The notes under the pieces are model-generated. The model had not been told where the DNA came from and ran no database searches. It saw only the letters and a list, made by a program, of their open reading frames with translations. 35,139 nt of DNA from CAJXSD01 sp964633145 (lineage in GTDB: Bacteria > Pseudomonadota > Alphaproteobacteria > Rhodobacterales > Rhodobacteraceae). The position numbers and the translations under genes were made by a program. The stretch covers positions 1 through 35,139 of the forward strand of contig CAZWFE010000024.1 in assembly GCA_964633145.1 (NCBI GenBank). Direction: 5' to 3'. This document shows positions 16,536-25,703 of the stretch, one piece after another. Every line of letters begins with the position of its first letter. Positions within the stretch are counted from its first letter, which is position 1.

Positions 16536-18125
16536 TTAGCGTAACGATTTTATTATCATATCCGCAGCTTTCTCTGCGATCATGATCGTGGGGGAATTCG
16601 TATTCCCGCTAACAATCGTTGGCATCACACTGGCGTCAACCACGCGCAGCGCATCAATCCCGCGCAGGCACAGACGTTCATCCAACGTTGCTTTGGCATC
16701 CGTTCCCATCCGAACACTGCAGGTCGGATGAAATATTGTCGTCCCAATATCACCTGCTGCATTCATTAAATCATCGCGCGACTGAATTTCAACACCTGGC
16801 TTGACCTCGGCAGGTTGATATTTTGCCATCGCATCTTGTGTCATAATCGCCCGTGCAAGCGTTATCGCATCGGCGGCCACCTGCCGGTCATGTTCTGTTG
16901 ATAAATAATTTGGAATAATTTTGGGTGCCGCCATTGGATCCGCTGACGACAACAGAACACGCCCCCGACTGGTGGGACGCAGATTACACACCGACGCCGT
17001 AATTGCCGGATAATCATGTAGCGGCTGTCCAAATGCCTCAAGCGATAGGGGCTGTACGTGAAATTCCAAATCTGGCGTTTCTAGGCCGGGACGCGATTTT
17101 GCAAAGGCCCCAAGCTGACTGGGTGCCATAGACATGGGGCCAGAGCGTTTCAGTGCATATTCAAGTGCAATCCGCGCCTTGCCCAACCATGAATTGGCCA
17201 TGGTATTTAATGTCTTTGCCCCCTGCAGCGCCCAAGAACATCGCAGTTGCAAATGATCCTGAAGATTTTCGCCAACCTCGGGCAAATCGCGCAACGTTTC
17301 AATACCGTGCTGTCCCAATTCTGCAGCAGGGCCCAGCCCTGACATTTTCAAAATCTGTGGCGATCCGATTGCCCCCGCGCTGACAACCACCTGCGCGCGT
17401 GCGTGTAGACGATGCACAGCGTTGCCACGCCGATATTCCACGCCCACAGCGCGATTGTCCTGGATCAAAATCTTACAAACATGCGCATGCGTGATGATCT
17501 TTAATCGGCCCGTATTTTTTGCAGTGCGTAAAAATGCCTTGGCCGTGTTGATCCGCCAGCCTGATCGCTGATTGACCTTGAAATACCCAACACCTTCGTT
17601 GGTGCCAGAATTAAAATCGGTGGTGGCCGGAATTCCATTTTGTTGCGCAGCCTTAGACCAGTCATCCAAGACATCCCAGCGCAGCCGCTGGTTTTCCACC
17701 CGCCATTCGCCCCCTGCCCCATGCAGATCAGACGCGCCATCGACGTAATCTTGGGATTTTTTGAAGTAGGGCAGCACATCGTCCCACCCCCATCCTGTCA
17801 GACCCATTTGCCGCCAGCCATCATAGTCGGCCGCCTGCCCACGCAGATACAGCATGCCATTGATCGAACTGCATCCACCCAACACTTTGCCACGTGGATA
17901 CAACAACGACCGCCCATTCAAACCCGCATCAGGTTCGGTGCGGAATTGCCAATCGGTTCGGGGGTTGTCGATGCAATACAGATATCCCATTGGAATATGG
18001 ACCCAATGGTAATTGTCGCTGCCGCCTGCCTCAAGTATGGCAACGCTATGACCAGCATCGCTTAGGCGTTTTGCCAAAACGCACCCTGCACTGCCTGCGC
18101 CAATGATGACAATATCAAATTCCAT
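16536..18125 (-). CDS. GMC-family FAD oxidoreductase (choline dehydrogenase-like)
   Basis: This 529-residue flavoprotein has the FAD-binding GAGSAG near its N-terminus, the GMC signature GKVLGGCSSINGMLYLRG near residue 80, and catalytic His in HPTCSVRMG with Asn in GNTNSPT near the C-terminus. Family members oxidise alcohols such as choline or long-chain and polyether alcohols. No betaine genes flank it, so I do not call it betA. A strong GGGGG ribosome binding site precedes the start. It begins 8 bp after the Lrp-type regulator, so the two form an operon and its substrate may be linked to amino-acid metabolism. Confidence 0.92.
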   Translation of the reverse strand: MEFDIVIIGAGSAGCVLAKRLSDAGHSVAILEAGGSDNYHWVHIPMGYLYCIDNPRTDWQFRTEPDAGLNGRSLLYPRGKVLGGCSSINGMLYLRGQAADYDGWRQMGLTGWGWDDVLPYFKKSQDYVDGASDLHGAGGEWRVENQRLRWDVLDDWSKAAQQNGIPATTDFNSGTNEGVGYFKVNQRSGWRINTAKAFLRTAKNTGRLKIITHAHVCKILIQDNRAVGVEYRRGNAVHRLHARAQVVVSAGAIGSPQILKMSGLGPAAELGQHGIETLRDLPEVGENLQDHLQLRCSWALQGAKTLNTMANSWLGKARIALEYALKRSGPMSMAPSQLGAFAKSRPGLETPDLEFHVQPLSLEAFGQPLHDYPAITASVCNLRPTSRGRVLLSSADPMAAPKIIPNYLSTEHDRQVAADAITLARAIMTQDAMAKYQPAEVKPGVEIQSRDDLMNAAGDIGTTIFHPTCSVRMGTDAKATLDERLCLRGIDALRVVDASVMPTIVSGNTNSPTIMIAEKAADMIIKSLR

Positions 18126-18133
18126 GACGCCCC

Positions 18134-18601
18134 CTATAGCGGCAAAGCAGTAGTCTTGAACACTGTGCGCAGCGCAAATGATGACTGCATCTGTGCGACG
18201 CCAGGCAAACGTGTCAAATACTGGCGATGAATGCGGGCAAAATCATCTGTATTCTCTGCAACTACCTTAAGGATATAATCAGCACTGCCCGCCATTAAAT
18301 GACATTCTAAAACGTCTGGAATACGCGCTACAGCCTTTTCAAATGCCTCAAGAACTTCGTCGGCCTGTGCCGATAGTGTAATTTCAACAAATATCGTTGC
18401 TGGAACATTTACCTTGCGCGGATCCAGCATTGCCACATAATCTTTGATCCAGCCCTCATCCTCAAGGCGCTGAACACGCCGATGGCAGGCAGATGCTGAT
18501 AAATTGACCCGTTCGGCCAAATCCGCATTCGAAATTCGCCCTTGCTTTTGCAGCACGTTCAAGATTCGGCGATCTGTATCGTCAATTTTCTGATTTGCCA
18601 T
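18134..18601 (-). CDS. Lrp/AsnC-family regulator, likely of ald
   Basis: The protein has 155 residues from the ATG at 18601. The frame extends to a TTG at 18643, but the ATG has GAAAGA upstream and gives the standard Lrp length. The winged helix-turn-helix is KIDDTDRRILNVLQKQGRIS with the recognition helix in NLSASACHRRVQRLE, followed by an AsnC/RAM domain. It is divergent from ald across 127 bp, the usual arrangement for alanine-responsive Lrp-type regulators, and directly upstream of the GMC gene. Confidence 0.92.
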   Translation of the reverse strand: MANQKIDDTDRRILNVLQKQGRISNADLAERVNLSASACHRRVQRLEDEGWIKDYVAMLDPRKVNVPATIFVEITLSAQADEVLEAFEKAVARIPDVLECHLMAGSADYILKVVAENTDDFARIHRQYLTRLPGVAQMQSSFALRTVFKTTALPL

Positions 18602-18661
18602 AATTCTTTCACTAAACTCGCTATTAACGCAATTTTCTTGCAAATATTATGTCACGGGCAG

Positions 18662-18672
18662 GATAAATTATC
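18662..18672. promoter_or_regulatory. Possible operator dyad between lrp and ald
   Basis: GATAA-A-TTATC is a perfect 5-bp dyad in the AT-rich 127-bp intergenic region shared by the divergent regulator and ald. Lrp-type proteins bind degenerate AT-rich dyads, so this is a candidate binding site. It could also be chance in AT-rich sequence. Confidence 0.25.
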
Positions 18673-18728
18673 AATCTAATTTCACAAAAACAAATCAATA
18701 CTAGGGGCATGTCATCAGGGAGGACAAG

Positions 18729-19853
18729 ATGATCGTAGGATGCCCCAAAGAAATCAAACCGCAAGAATTTCGCGTAGGTTTGACACCAGCCGCCGTGCAT
18801 GAATTGACGGGTCACGGCCACACAGTGTTGATTGAAACAAATGCCGGTACCGGTGCAGGTTTCACAAACGATGATTACGTTGCAGCAGGTGCAACTTTGA
18901 TCGAGACCGCTGCAGAAGTGTTTGAACGTGCAGACATGATCGTCAAAGTAAAAGAACCACAGGCCATCGAACGCAAAATGCTGCGCTCTGGCCAGCTGTT
19001 GTTCACTTACCTACACTTGGCGCCTGATCCCGATCAAACACATGACCTGTTGGCCAGTGGCTGCACAGCAATTGCCTATGAAACAGTGACCGATCGCAAC
19101 GGTGGCCTGCCGCTATTGGCCCCAATGTCCGAAGTTGCGGGCCGTTTGGCACCACAAGTTGGCGCGTGGACCCTGCAGAAAGCAAACGGTGGTCGCGGCG
19201 TATTGTTGGGTGGTGTTGCGGGCGTGTCCCCTGCCAAGGTGTTGGTTATCGGTGGCGGTGTTGTTGGCACCCAAGCGGCCAAAGTTGCCGCCGGCATGGG
19301 CGCAGATGTCACGGTACTTGATCGGTCATTGCCACGCTTGCGGTATTTGGATGATGTCTTTGGCGGTCTGTTCAAAACAGGCTATGCCTCATCCGCGGCA
19401 ACAGCTGAATTGGCGGCACAAGCTGATATGATTGTGGGCGCAGTTTTGATCCCAGGTGCAGCCGCGCCAAAATTGATCACCCGCGCGCAATTGTCAGACC
19501 TAAAGCCTGGTGCTGCACTGGTTGATGTCGCCATCGACCAAGGTGGCTGTTTTGAAACATCACGCGCCACAACCCACCAAGACCCGATTTATGAAGTTGA
19601 CGGCATCATGCATTACTGCGTTGCAAACATGCCCGGCGCAGTTGCACGTACATCGACGCTGGCACTTGGCAATGCAACGCTGCCATTTGTTGTTGCCTTG
19701 GCAAACAAGGGTTGGCAACAAGCCTGTGCAGATGACCAGCATTTGCTGAATGGTCTAAATGTCCATGCAGGCCAGCTGACAAACGAAGCCGTCGGAGCAG
19801 CATTGAACCTGCCCGTTGTTTCACCAGACCTAACATTAAAAGCTGTCGCATAA
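18729..19853 (+). CDS. ald: Alanine dehydrogenase
   Basis: This 374-residue enzyme interconverts L-alanine and pyruvate plus ammonia using NAD. The N-terminal IVGCPKEIKPQEFRVGLTPA and VKVKEPQ are standard Ald motifs. The substrate-site YLHLA follows near residue 95. The NAD fold has GGGVVGTQAAKVAAGMGADV near residue 175. The ribosome binding site GGGAGGA is strong. The gene is monocistronic, divergent from an Lrp-type regulator that probably senses alanine, and ends in a bidirectional terminator. Confidence 0.98.
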   Translation: MIVGCPKEIKPQEFRVGLTPAAVHELTGHGHTVLIETNAGTGAGFTNDDYVAAGATLIETAAEVFERADMIVKVKEPQAIERKMLRSGQLLFTYLHLAPDPDQTHDLLASGCTAIAYETVTDRNGGLPLLAPMSEVAGRLAPQVGAWTLQKANGGRGVLLGGVAGVSPAKVLVIGGGVVGTQAAKVAAGMGADVTVLDRSLPRLRYLDDVFGGLFKTGYASSAATAELAAQADMIVGAVLIPGAAAPKLITRAQLSDLKPGAALVDVAIDQGGCFETSRATTHQDPIYEVDGIMHYCVANMPGAVARTSTLALGNATLPFVVALANKGWQQACADDQHLLNGLNVHAGQLTNEAVGAALNLPVVSPDLTLKAVA

Positions 19854-19856
19854 TAA

Positions 19857-19883
19857 AAAACGCCCCCAACATGGGGGCGTTTT
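19857..19883. terminator. Bidirectional terminator between ald and mscL
   Basis: CGCCCCC (19861-19867) pairs with GGGGGCG (19873-19879) around the loop AACAT. An A-run on the left and TTTT on the right make it functional in both directions for the convergent ald and mscL genes. Confidence 0.92.
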
Positions 19884-19911
19884 CATTTCGCTATCGAATA
19901 TTTGAAACGAC

Positions 19912-20343
19912 TTATTTTTTCAACGAGTCGCGAATTTCTAGCAAAACATCCAACTCAGACGGACCTGGATCAGCTGCTTCTTCTGCTGCGGCCTCTTCCT
20001 TCTTCTGCGATGCTTCTTTGACTTTGTTCACATAGCGCACCAACATGAACACGACAAAGGCAATGATCAAGAAGTTGATCAACGCCATAATGAACGAACC
20101 ATAGGCGAATACAGCAGCCCCAGCATCACGTGCCTCGGCCAATGATGCATATGTTGCGTCACCGCTGATGACGACAAACAGATTGGTGAAATCAATCCCG
20201 CCCATGAAAATCCCAATAATAGGATTAATCAAGTCATCGACCATGGATTTGACGATTGCAGTGAAAGCTGCGCCGACGATGATACCGACGGCCATATCCA
20301 TAACATTGCCTTTGGCAATAAAATCTTTAAATTCTTTTAGCAT
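19912..20343 (-). CDS. mscL: Large-conductance mechanosensitive channel MscL
   Basis: This 143-residue membrane protein opens under membrane tension to release solutes during hypo-osmotic shock. The N-terminus MLKEFKDFIAKGNVMDMAVGIIVGAAFTAIV contains the pore-lining first transmembrane helix. The second helix is FIMALINFLIIAFVVFMLV. The acidic, helical C-terminus (KKEEAAAEEAADPGPSELDVLLEIRDSLKK) is typical. In the short gap before ytoQ there is a weak AT-rich dyad, TTTAC-caaaa-GTAAA (20411-20425), of unknown role. Confidence 0.98.
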   Translation of the reverse strand: MLKEFKDFIAKGNVMDMAVGIIVGAAFTAIVKSMVDDLINPIIGIFMGGIDFTNLFVVISGDATYASLAEARDAGAAVFAYGSFIMALINFLIIAFVVFMLVRYVNKVKEASQKKEEAAAEEAADPGPSELDVLLEIRDSLKK

Positions 20344-20429
20344 TCCCTTACCCTCTTGCTACGAAGTGTCGCATTCTTATTTGAATGCAGACTCGAACCA
20401 AAGGGGAAAGTTTACCAAAAGTAAATTTT

Positions 20430-20870
20430 CTATGGCAATGTGCTTTCTAAGACATACCGAAGGATATCTACAACCTGTTGGGGTGTTTCAACGACTGCCA
20501 AAGCTGCCGCATCCACTTCCTTCAGGGCATGTTGATGATCTGGACCATGCATGACAATCAACGACTTGCCCAAAGCGGATGCATAGCCCGCATCAAAGGC
20601 GGCATTCCATTGTTTGTATTTGTCACCAAATCGAACGACGACGACGTCCGCGGCCTCGATCAGCATGCGGGTGCGAATGGCGTTGACCTTGGCCCCCTTG
20701 TGGTCATGCCAAAATTTATTTGGCTCGGCCCCCAATATCGCAACGCCGCAGTCATCGCTGGCATCGTGGTCGGTCACAGGTGCAGAAAACGTGACATCCA
20801 AGCCGTCAGCGCCTGATATAATTACATCGCGCCAATCGGTGTGTATTTCACCAGATAGATAAACTTTCAT
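20430..20870 (-). CDS. YtoQ family protein
   Basis: The protein has 146 residues from the ATG at 20870 (AAGGGA upstream). A longer frame to 20924 overlaps pheT and is rejected. MKVYLSGEIHTDWR and the GAEPNKFWHDHKGAKVNAIRT block match the YtoQ family, relatives of nucleoside 2-deoxyribosyltransferases. No reaction has been assigned with confidence to this family. It starts 34 bp after pheT on the same strand, so it is probably the distal gene of the pheST operon. Confidence 0.85.
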   Translation of the reverse strand: MKVYLSGEIHTDWRDVIISGADGLDVTFSAPVTDHDASDDCGVAILGAEPNKFWHDHKGAKVNAIRTRMLIEAADVVVVRFGDKYKQWNAAFDAGYASALGKSLIVMHGPDHQHALKEVDAAALAVVETPQQVVDILRYVLESTLP

Positions 20871-20904
20871 ACTATTGTCCCTTCGTCGATATGACGCACA
20901 CGAT

Positions 20905-23304
20905 TTACGCGCGCAATTCACCACCCGATGCCTTGGTCACTTTCTCAATGATCTTGGCAGAAATGTTTTCTAGGTCTTTGTCGGTAAATGTTGCATCTTT
21001 CGGCTGTAATTTAACAGCAAACGCAATGGATTTTTTTCCATCCCCTAATGAGCCGCCGATAAATTCATCAAATACGCGAACATCAACAACATGTGCCTTG
21101 TCTGCGCCCATAGCTGCGTTGACCAAGGTCAGCGCATCCACATTGGCATCCACAACAAAGGCAAAGTCGCGATCCACAGCCTGCAAATCATTCAATTCCA
21201 ATGCAGGGCGTGTGGCCGATGATTTGCGTGGCATTGGGATTTCTTGCAAATGGATGCTAAAGGCAACCACGGGTCCCTTGACATCAAGCTGGGTCAAAAC
21301 CTTGGGATGCACTTCACCAAAGGTTGCCAAAACCTTTTTCGGGCCCAAACAAATACGACCATGACGCCCTGGGTGCCACCATGTGTCCCCGTCGCGCAGG
21401 ATCTGAACTTTGGCAGGTGCGCCAAGTGCAGATAGGATTGCCTCGACATCGGCTTTGGCATCATAGACATCAACACTACGCGATGCGCCATGAACATCCT
21501 TGGGACCCGTCCGCCCCACCAAGACGCCCGCCACTTGCAGGCTTTGTTCCTCAGGTTCGCCACCATGAAACACGGGGCCCACTTCGAACAAAGCCATGTC
21601 AGCAAACCCACGCGCCTGATTGCGTGCAGCCGCTTGCAATAGGCCCGCCAACAAATCTGGGCGCATGTGACTCATTTCTGATGAAATGGGGTTTGCCAAC
21701 ATTGTGGCATCAGATCCACCGCCAAACAGCTGGGCCGATTTTTGGTCTATAAACGTATAGCTGACGCATTCGTTATATCCCAAGGCCGCTGTTGTGCGCC
21801 GCGCGATTTGTTCGCGTTTTTGCAGTGGGCTTAGGATTTGTTTTGGCACACCAGCTGTGGCACGCGGCATGGGTTTGCCTTGCAACTTGGTCAGGGATGC
21901 AATGCGTGCGACCTCCTCGACCAAATCGGCCTCGCCCAGAACATCAGGGCGCCAAGATGGGACATGCGCCATATCACCGTCCAGCACAAAGCCCAGATCA
22001 GTCAATGTTTGACGTTGAACATCTGCCGGAATTTCCATCCCAACCAACGACTGCACGCGGTCAGTATCCAATTTATAGGCACGCGCATGATCGGGCAATT
22101 CACCCGCAACAACCACGTCTGACGCTTCGCCGCCACACAGATCTAGGATCATTTGCGTTGCCGCCTCGATCCCGACAGGCGTCCAAGCAGGGTCAATCCC
22201 ACGTTCAAACCGATACCGCGCATCGGAATTGATTTTCAACGCACGACCCGTATAGGCGGTGCGGATCGGATCGAAAAACGCAGCCTCAAGGAACACATTC
22301 ACAGTGTCATCGGTACAGCCCGAATGTTCACCCCCCATGATGCCGGCCAGGCTTTCGACACCATTTGCATCGGAAATTGCGGTCATGCCCTCTTGCAGGA
22401 CATATTCCTTTTCATCCAGCGCAAGGAATGTTTCGCCACCCTTGGCCCGATGGACCCGCAATGCACCACCGGCAACTTTGTCCGCGTCAAACACGTGCAG
22501 CGGTCGGTTATTGTCATAGGTGAAGAAGTTGGTGATATCGACAAGCGCCGAAATCGGACGCAACCCAATGGCCCGCAAACGATCCTGCAACCACGCAGGG
22601 CTGGGGCCATTTTTCACGCCACGGATCACACGGCCATAAAACACAGGCGCTTGGTCCACTGTATCCGCGTCAATGGTCACGCTGATTGGGCAGGCAAATG
22701 TTCCTGCGACGGGTTCGACCGGTTTGGTTTTCAACGTCCCCAAACCACGCGCCGCCAAATCGCGGGCGATGCCATGGACGCCCAACGCATCAGGGCGGTT
22801 TGGCGTGATCGCGATTTCAATCACGGGATCAACCTTGGCAGGATCATTGTCCGCCAACCAATCGACGAACAATTGGCCCACCTCGCCCGACGGCAATTCG
22901 ATGATACCGTTGTGTTCGTCAGACAATTCCAATTCACGTTCTGATGCCATCATACCGTGGCTTTCGACACCGCGGATATTGCCGACACTCAGTGTCACAT
23001 CGATACCTGGCACATAGTCGCCCGGCTTACACAGAACCACCGTGATGCCCGCGCGCGCATTCGGTGCGCCGCAAACGATTTGTTTGTCGCCCTCATCCGT
23101 TTCAACGGTACACACCCGCAAACGATCCGCATCCGGATGTTGTTCGGCATGTTTTACCTTAGCCAAGGTAAAGGTTTTCAACGCATCCACAGGGTTTTCG
23201 ATGCCCTCAACCTCAAGCCCCAAATCACTTAGCGCGAATTCGATTTCAGCCAAGGTTGCGGTGGTGTCCAAATGCTCTTTCAGCCAAGAGAGTGTGAATT
23301 TCAT
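20905..23304 (-). CDS. pheT: Phenylalanyl-tRNA synthetase beta subunit
   Basis: This 799-residue beta chain pairs with PheS in an alpha2-beta2 enzyme. MKFTLSWLKEHLDT starts the protein, followed by the OB-fold tRNA-binding domain (KVKHAEQHPDADRLRVC), the B3/B4 editing region, B5, the catalytic-like core, and a C-terminal FDX-ACB anticodon-binding domain (RDFAFVVDANV to ISAKIIEKV). Length is normal. In this operon pheT is separated from pheS by a fused amidotransferase-ASCH gene instead of following it directly. Confidence 0.98.
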   Translation of the reverse strand: MKFTLSWLKEHLDTTATLAEIEFALSDLGLEVEGIENPVDALKTFTLAKVKHAEQHPDADRLRVCTVETDEGDKQIVCGAPNARAGITVVLCKPGDYVPGIDVTLSVGNIRGVESHGMMASERELELSDEHNGIIELPSGEVGQLFVDWLADNDPAKVDPVIEIAITPNRPDALGVHGIARDLAARGLGTLKTKPVEPVAGTFACPISVTIDADTVDQAPVFYGRVIRGVKNGPSPAWLQDRLRAIGLRPISALVDITNFFTYDNNRPLHVFDADKVAGGALRVHRAKGGETFLALDEKEYVLQEGMTAISDANGVESLAGIMGGEHSGCTDDTVNVFLEAAFFDPIRTAYTGRALKINSDARYRFERGIDPAWTPVGIEAATQMILDLCGGEASDVVVAGELPDHARAYKLDTDRVQSLVGMEIPADVQRQTLTDLGFVLDGDMAHVPSWRPDVLGEADLVEEVARIASLTKLQGKPMPRATAGVPKQILSPLQKREQIARRTTAALGYNECVSYTFIDQKSAQLFGGGSDATMLANPISSEMSHMRPDLLAGLLQAAARNQARGFADMALFEVGPVFHGGEPEEQSLQVAGVLVGRTGPKDVHGASRSVDVYDAKADVEAILSALGAPAKVQILRDGDTWWHPGRHGRICLGPKKVLATFGEVHPKVLTQLDVKGPVVAFSIHLQEIPMPRKSSATRPALELNDLQAVDRDFAFVVDANVDALTLVNAAMGADKAHVVDVRVFDEFIGGSLGDGKKSIAFAVKLQPKDATFTDKDLENISAKIIEKVTKASGGELRA

Positions 23305-23337
23305 CGTTTCATTTCCATTTTCTGCATGCGGTGGCGG

Positions 23338-24516
23338 TTAATCCCTTAGATCACGCACCAATTCAAAGGTTTCACAAACAAGGTCCATCTGCGGATCAAA
23401 TCCGCCATTACGTTCAAAAAAGGCCCGATGATCTGCCCGCCATCCGGCTAAATCATCATTTTCACCCTCTTTTTGGGCAAAATCCCATGTCACTTGGTCA
23501 AAGCGTTTCGTTTCAACCGAAACCGTGCGGATCAAGGCAACAGGTTTGCCCGACCAATCGGTCGCAATATCATGGCGACCAACCCGAGGCATGGCTTCGC
23601 CAGTTGGACCAAAATCACGCAATGCGCCACAGGTCGCCGTTTTTGCCCCCGAAACCACAAGATCATTTAACCTGTCACACAGCGCGGGCCCATCACCAAA
23701 GGTAAATATTTCTGCATCAGGGTGTGATCCGCGGATTTTGCGGATCGACGCCTTATTTTTCGCATGTGTTAGCCAATTGGACAATTCAATTGTTCTGATA
23801 TCGTGGTGCAGCGCGGCGGTGGTTGTGCCCAGACGGGCTGCGGCGACAGGGTCAGTTTCGGCACAATCCAAATCAACAATCAATTCTGCCCGCGAACCAA
23901 AAATGCCGTCTTTGTTACGGATAAAATCCGCAATGTGGGTGGGGCGCAATTCGGGGTGATATTGCGTTCCCCAATAATCAACGCCATCTTTGTCATGGGC
24001 AAAAGCCTGAATCGGGCTGTGGTCATTGCCCGCCAGCAGCGTTGCCCCCACGGGTAGGGTCTGTACCTCATCACGATGGATGCAGGGCACGGCAAAGGTA
24101 TCGTTGCGCCCCGCATACATTGAATGCGCTTTGCCCGCATCGGTCAGGCGCGTGTTTTGGGCCACGCCCACCTCTAGCCCCTTGGGCGATGCCCCAACTG
24201 TGCCGCCCAAAACGGTCGCGGCCAATTGCATGCCATTGCAGCTGCCCCATACGGGCAGACCTGTTTCAAACGCCAATGTCATCGCATCGCGTTGCGCGGC
24301 CGCGCGCGCGTCGTCGGTTGACCATGCCACGCCTGATCCCGTGAAAATGACACCATCAACACCATCAAAATCCTGCGCCTGCGCAGCCGTCACATAGGGG
24401 GCCACCGTCGCAAAGGTCACAGCTGGATCAATCGCCAAAAACGCATCACGAAACCACCGCGCGGCGGCGGGCAAGTTTGGCGTATTCGCCTCTATGATCA
24501 AAAGATGGGTCATCAA
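23338..24516 (-). CDS. Fused class I glutamine amidotransferase and ASCH domain protein
   Basis: This 392-residue protein has two distinct domains. Residues 1-205 resemble GMP-synthase-type glutamine amidotransferases, with candidate nucleophile C93 in GSCNGMQ and H187/E189 in QYHPE completing a full triad. Residues 268-388 match the ASCH domain (FTFGDGPALCDRLNDLVVSG, AKTATCGAL, RVGRHDIATDWSGKPVALIR, LVCETFELV). ASCH proteins bind RNA or nucleosides, and the small E. coli ASCH protein YqfB hydrolyses N4-acetylcytidine. Fusion plus location between pheS and pheT suggest a nucleoside or tRNA-related amide reaction, but substrate and product are unknown. Confidence 0.85.
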   Translation of the reverse strand: MMTHLLIIEANTPNLPAAARWFRDAFLAIDPAVTFATVAPYVTAAQAQDFDGVDGVIFTGSGVAWSTDDARAAAQRDAMTLAFETGLPVWGSCNGMQLAATVLGGTVGASPKGLEVGVAQNTRLTDAGKAHSMYAGRNDTFAVPCIHRDEVQTLPVGATLLAGNDHSPIQAFAHDKDGVDYWGTQYHPELRPTHIADFIRNKDGIFGSRAELIVDLDCAETDPVAAARLGTTTAALHHDIRTIELSNWLTHAKNKASIRKIRGSHPDAEIFTFGDGPALCDRLNDLVVSGAKTATCGALRDFGPTGEAMPRVGRHDIATDWSGKPVALIRTVSVETKRFDQVTWDFAQKEGENDDLAGWRADHRAFFERNGGFDPQMDLVCETFELVRDLRD

Positions 24517-24547
24517 ACTTCACCTAATATAAGATCACCAAAAGGCC

Positions 24548-24568
24548 ACCCGCGCTCCAGAGCGGGCG
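24548..24568 (-). other. Imperfect hairpin between pheS and the amidotransferase-ASCH gene
   Basis: The GC-rich segment CCCGCGCTCCAGAGCGGG forms a bulged stem. On the minus strand it is followed by a short TTTT. It lies in the 84-bp gap after pheS and could be a weak attenuator or processing site within the operon. The evidence is slight. Confidence 0.3.
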
Positions 24569-24600
24569 TTGGGACTGAGCTATGTAGCGCTTTGAAGGCA

Positions 24601-25674
24601 TTACCGGCTAAGGCCGCCATGCAACGTAGGTACATCCAACGCAGCAAAGCCATAATGGCGCAACCAGCGCAGGTCAGAGTTAAAGAACGCGCGCAGATCA
24701 GGGATACCGTATTTCAACATGGCAATGCGGTCGATGCCCATACCGAATGCAAAGCCTTGCCATTCATTGGGATCAATTCCGCCCGCTTGCAACACCTTGG
24801 GGTGGACCATGCCTGACCCCAGAATTTCCAACCAGTCATCACCCTCGCCCACGCGCAATTGACCACCGGCCCAAGAACAGCGAATGTCGACCTCGGCACT
24901 GGGTTCCGTGAACGGGAAATGCGATGCGCGGAACCGCAGCTCGACGTTGTCGACCTCAAAATACGCTTTGACGAATTCCTCTAACACCCATTTCAGGTTT
25001 GCCATGGAAATGTCTTTGTCGATGGCCAGTCCTTCGACCTGATGGAACATGGGTGTATGGGTTTGGTCAAAATCCGCACGATACACACCACCCGGACAAA
25101 TAACGCGCACGGGCGCACCAGTTTTTTCCATTGTCCGAATTTGAACAGGCGATGTATGTGTACGCAATACATGTGGTGGGCGATTGTCGCCCTCGGCGCG
25201 ATGCATATAAAACGTGTCCATTTCCGCACGCGCGGGATGATGTCCGGGAATATTCAGGGCGTCAAAATTATACCAATCCGTATCGATCCGTGGCCCCTCG
25301 GCCACGCCAAAACCCATGTCGGCGAAAATGGCTGTGACTTCTTCTGTCACTTGGGAAATGGGGTGAATCGTGCCCTGACGCGCGGCACGGCTGGGCAATG
25401 TGACGTCCAACCATTCTGTGCGCAACCGTTCATCCAAGGCGGCATCCGCCAAAGCCGCACGTTTGGCAGCAAGCGCACTGTTAATTTCATCCTTTAGCGC
25501 GTTCAACGCGGGGCCTGCGACCTGGCGTTCCTCGGGTGACATTTTCCCCAATTCGCGCATTTTCAAGCTGACTTCGCCTTTTTTTCCAACGGCGGCTAGG
25601 CGCACCTCTTCTAAAGTGCTTTCATCCATCGCATTGGCAATCGCCTGAATATATTTATCACGCAGATCGTTCAT
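24601..25674 (-). CDS. pheS: Phenylalanyl-tRNA synthetase alpha subunit
   Basis: The protein has 357 residues from the second of two tandem ATGs (25674), which lies six bases after GGAGG; the first ATG is only three bases away. The frame extending to 25710 is not supported. The N-terminal coiled coil precedes class II synthetase motifs: HPISQVTEEVTAIFADMGF, FDALNIPGHHPARAEMDTFY, LRTHTSPVQIR, and the C-terminal GFAFGMGIDRIAMLKYGI. It catalyses charging of tRNA-Phe together with PheT. It is preceded by a structured leader after rplT. Confidence 0.98.
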   Translation of the reverse strand: MNDLRDKYIQAIANAMDESTLEEVRLAAVGKKGEVSLKMRELGKMSPEERQVAGPALNALKDEINSALAAKRAALADAALDERLRTEWLDVTLPSRAARQGTIHPISQVTEEVTAIFADMGFGVAEGPRIDTDWYNFDALNIPGHHPARAEMDTFYMHRAEGDNRPPHVLRTHTSPVQIRTMEKTGAPVRVICPGGVYRADFDQTHTPMFHQVEGLAIDKDISMANLKWVLEEFVKAYFEVDNVELRFRASHFPFTEPSAEVDIRCSWAGGQLRVGEGDDWLEILGSGMVHPKVLQAGGIDPNEWQGFAFGMGIDRIAMLKYGIPDLRAFFNSDLRWLRHYGFAALDVPTLHGGLSR

Positions 25675-25703
25675 CATCAGCCTCCAATTAACTTTGTTCC
25701 CTG

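Noticed and set aside
16536..18125. Calling the GMC gene betA and inferring glycine betaine synthesis
   Set aside because: No betB, betI or choline transport gene is nearby, and the family has many alcohol substrates.
22153..22944. 263-codon open frame on the plus strand
   Set aside because: It lies wholly antisense to pheT, has no recognisable domain or ribosome binding site, and reflects codon bias of the real gene.
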